This document shows positions 6,160 through 7,220 of a DNA stretch of 7,220 nt, one piece after another. Made by a program: the position numbers and the translations under genes. Source of the DNA: Chloroflexota bacterium (lineage in GTDB: Bacteria > Chloroflexota > Chloroflexia > Thermomicrobiales > UBA6265); assembly GCA_023415845.1 (NCBI GenBank), contig JAEZJB010000085.1, positions 1 to 7,220 of the forward strand. Reading direction: 5' to 3'. The notes beneath the pieces are model-generated. The model made no database searches and was not told where the DNA came from. It was given only the letters and a program-made list of their open reading frames with translations. Within the stretch, counting starts at the first letter, position 1. Each line of letters opens with the position of its first letter.

Positions 6160-6217
6160 TTTGGTACAGAGTTGCCAATAGCGGTCTGTGCCCGGACACC
6201 AATGAAGGGAGGCAATG

Positions 6218-7220
6218 ATGGTTGCAGTGAGCAAGTGCGCTGACGCAAGGGTCGAACTGCCGCGTTCGGCAGACGTGGTCATTGTTGGAGGGGGCATTGT
6301 AGGGATCGCGACCGGATGGTTTCTCGCACAGTCAGGCATACACCCGGTGATCGTGGAGGCGGCCGATGAGCTGGGATCGCGCACAACAGCAATGTCGGCT
6401 CACTGCATACGGGCGCAATTCGGTGAGCCCGACAATATCAGGATGATGGCCGAAAGCCTGGAATTCTACGAAAGCTTTGAAACTCGCTGTGGCGGCGGCC
6501 CTGGGCCGGCAGGCATTGATTTGACACAGCAGGGTTACCTGTTTGCCTCAACGGAGGCATCGGACCGAGGCCCATTCGAAGCTCGAATCAGGCAACAGGC
6601 AGCGTCTGGTCTGAATGATGTTGAACTTCTGGATGGAGAGAGGATCAGGGCTCGCTTTCCATGGCTCAGTGATGAGATCGTGGTGGGAACGTTTCGCCAG
6701 CGCGACGGATGGATCGATAGCGCGAAGGCCGTGGCTGGAATGGTGAGTTCCGCCGACATGAGCATTCTTCCGGGCACGAAGGTAGAGCAGATCACGGTTG
6801 AAGCGGGTCGCGTCACTGGCGTGCAGTGCTCTGCGGGCAGCATCGCGACCGAGACGGTGATCCTGGCGGCGGGGCCATTTTCCCGAACTCTCTCGCCCGA
6901 GCCACTTCCAGTGAGGTTGTGGAGAAGACATCGGGTGATTGTCGCGCCGCATCCCGAGATTCCACAGGATGGGCCGGTAACCATCGACGCCAATACCGGT
7001 GCTCACTGGCGACCTCACCGGGGAGGAGCACTCGCGGCGTGGGCACAGTCCGAACCTGATTCCGAACCATGCTGGCCAGTTCCCACCGACGGACAATTCG
7101 TGGAGCGAATCCTCCGTTCATCGGATGGAATCGGCAGGATAGCGCCCTTCTGGCGATCACTGGCGCAGAGCCTGCGGACGAGCGACATCACGTTGACCGC
7201 AGGGCAATACACGATGACTC
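6218..7220 (+). CDS. FAD-dependent amino acid/N-methylamine oxidoreductase, DadA/SoxB type (3' end outside window)
   Basis: The frame stays open from the ATG to the right edge: 334 codons seen, C-terminus missing. The protein belongs to the DAO family of flavoproteins (D-amino acid dehydrogenase, sarcosine oxidase beta, glycine oxidase), which oxidise an amine C-N bond and pass electrons to oxygen or another acceptor. Visible features are a Rossmann dinucleotide-binding start ADVVIVGGGIVGIATGWFLA with GGGIVG at 24-29 and Glu47 ending the second strand (VIVEA). Next are the region SAHCIRAQFGEPDNIRM (60-76), QQGYLF (104-109), RFPWL (146-150), DGWID (163-167) and VILAAGPFS (214-222). The last residues, AGQYTMT, match the point just before the family's C-terminal TPD-x-P-x-x-G flavin motif. 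About 50-80 residues are probably lost. GGGAGG (6207-6212) lies 5 nt before this ATG. The ATG at 6215 is only 2 nt away and less likely. It is divergent from the liv operon. Substrate cannot be assigned from the sequence. Confidence 0.88.
   Translation, partial: MVAVSKCADARVELPRSADVVIVGGGIVGIATGWFLAQSGIHPVIVEAADELGSRTTAMSAHCIRAQFGEPDNIRMMAESLEFYESFETRCGGGPGPAGIDLTQQGYLFASTEASDRGPFEARIRQQAASGLNDVELLDGERIRARFPWLSDEIVVGTFRQRDGWIDSAKAVAGMVSSADMSILPGTKVEQITVEAGRVTGVQCSAGSIATETVILAAGPFSRTLSPEPLPVRLWRRHRVIVAPHPEIPQDGPVTIDANTGAHWRPHRGGALAAWAQSEPDSEPCWPVPTDGQFVERILRSSDGIGRIAPFWRSLAQSLRTSDITLTAGQYTMT

Larger units (their letters stand above)
5792..6217. other. Divergent intergenic region between the liv operon and the FAD oxidoreductase gene
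   Basis: This 426-nt stretch holds no convincing protein gene apart from the doubtful 20-codon upstream ORF. It carries the predicted liv promoter, a weaker opposite promoter, the liv leader with its hairpin and ribosome binding site, and an 8-bp inverted repeat before the flavoprotein gene. No regulator gene lies in the window, so any shared regulator must be encoded elsewhere. Confidence 0.7.

Noticed and set aside
5982..6218. 78-codon plus-strand ORF ending in an ATGA overlap with the FAD oxidoreductase
   Set aside because: It has no ribosome binding site and is unusually rich in Trp, Cys and Arg with no recognisable fold. It also spans both promoter candidates. The overlap looks accidental.
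6548..7096. Minus-strand ORFs overlapping the right end
   Set aside because: They are antisense to the FAD oxidoreductase, whose plus-strand frame has clear flavoprotein motifs and no stop through 7220.

Overview
The window looks like chromosomal DNA of moderately high GC from a bacterium with strong GGAGG-type ribosome binding sites. The substrate-binding protein starts with a short polar segment, a twin-arginine motif, a hydrophobic stretch and an Ala/Ser/Pro linker (QDASPAAS). That style is familiar from Chloroflexota, especially Thermomicrobiales-like lineages. The placement is an inference from protein style, not a phylogenetic result.

Layout. (1) Positions 1-324 on the plus strand hold the C-terminal end of a polytopic membrane protein cut by the left edge, probably a GT-C type glycosyltransferase. 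(2) Positions 325-421 are a short convergent intergenic gap with a GC-rich hairpin just past the end of livF. (3) Positions 422-5791 on the minus strand form one complete five-gene branched-chain (hydrophobic) amino acid ABC transporter operon. In transcription order it is the substrate-binding protein, LivH permease, LivM permease, LivG ATPase and LivF ATPase. livM/livG and livG/livF overlap by 1-4 nt, and livH/livM are 21 nt apart. The only large internal gap, 128 nt after the binding-protein gene, contains a perfect 14-bp inverted repeat. (4) Positions 5792-6217 are a divergent intergenic region. It holds a good sigma-70-like promoter for the liv operon, a weaker overlapping promoter candidate pointing the other way, and a leader of about 210 nt ahead of the binding-protein gene. 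The leader contains a perfect 9-bp hairpin and a possible 20-codon upstream ORF. (5) Positions 6218-7220 on the plus strand hold the N-terminal 334 codons of a DadA/SoxB-type FAD-dependent amino-acid or N-methylamine oxidoreductase, which runs off the right edge.

How the genes work together. The secreted binding protein captures an amino acid or related compound, LivH and LivM form the membrane channel, and LivG and LivF power uptake. The divergent flavoprotein could oxidise the imported compound or a derivative, so the two units may share regulation across the intergenic region. No CRISPR array, tRNA, rRNA or insertion sequence was seen. The genes are ordinary. The least explained part is the leader and divergent promoter region at 5792-6050.
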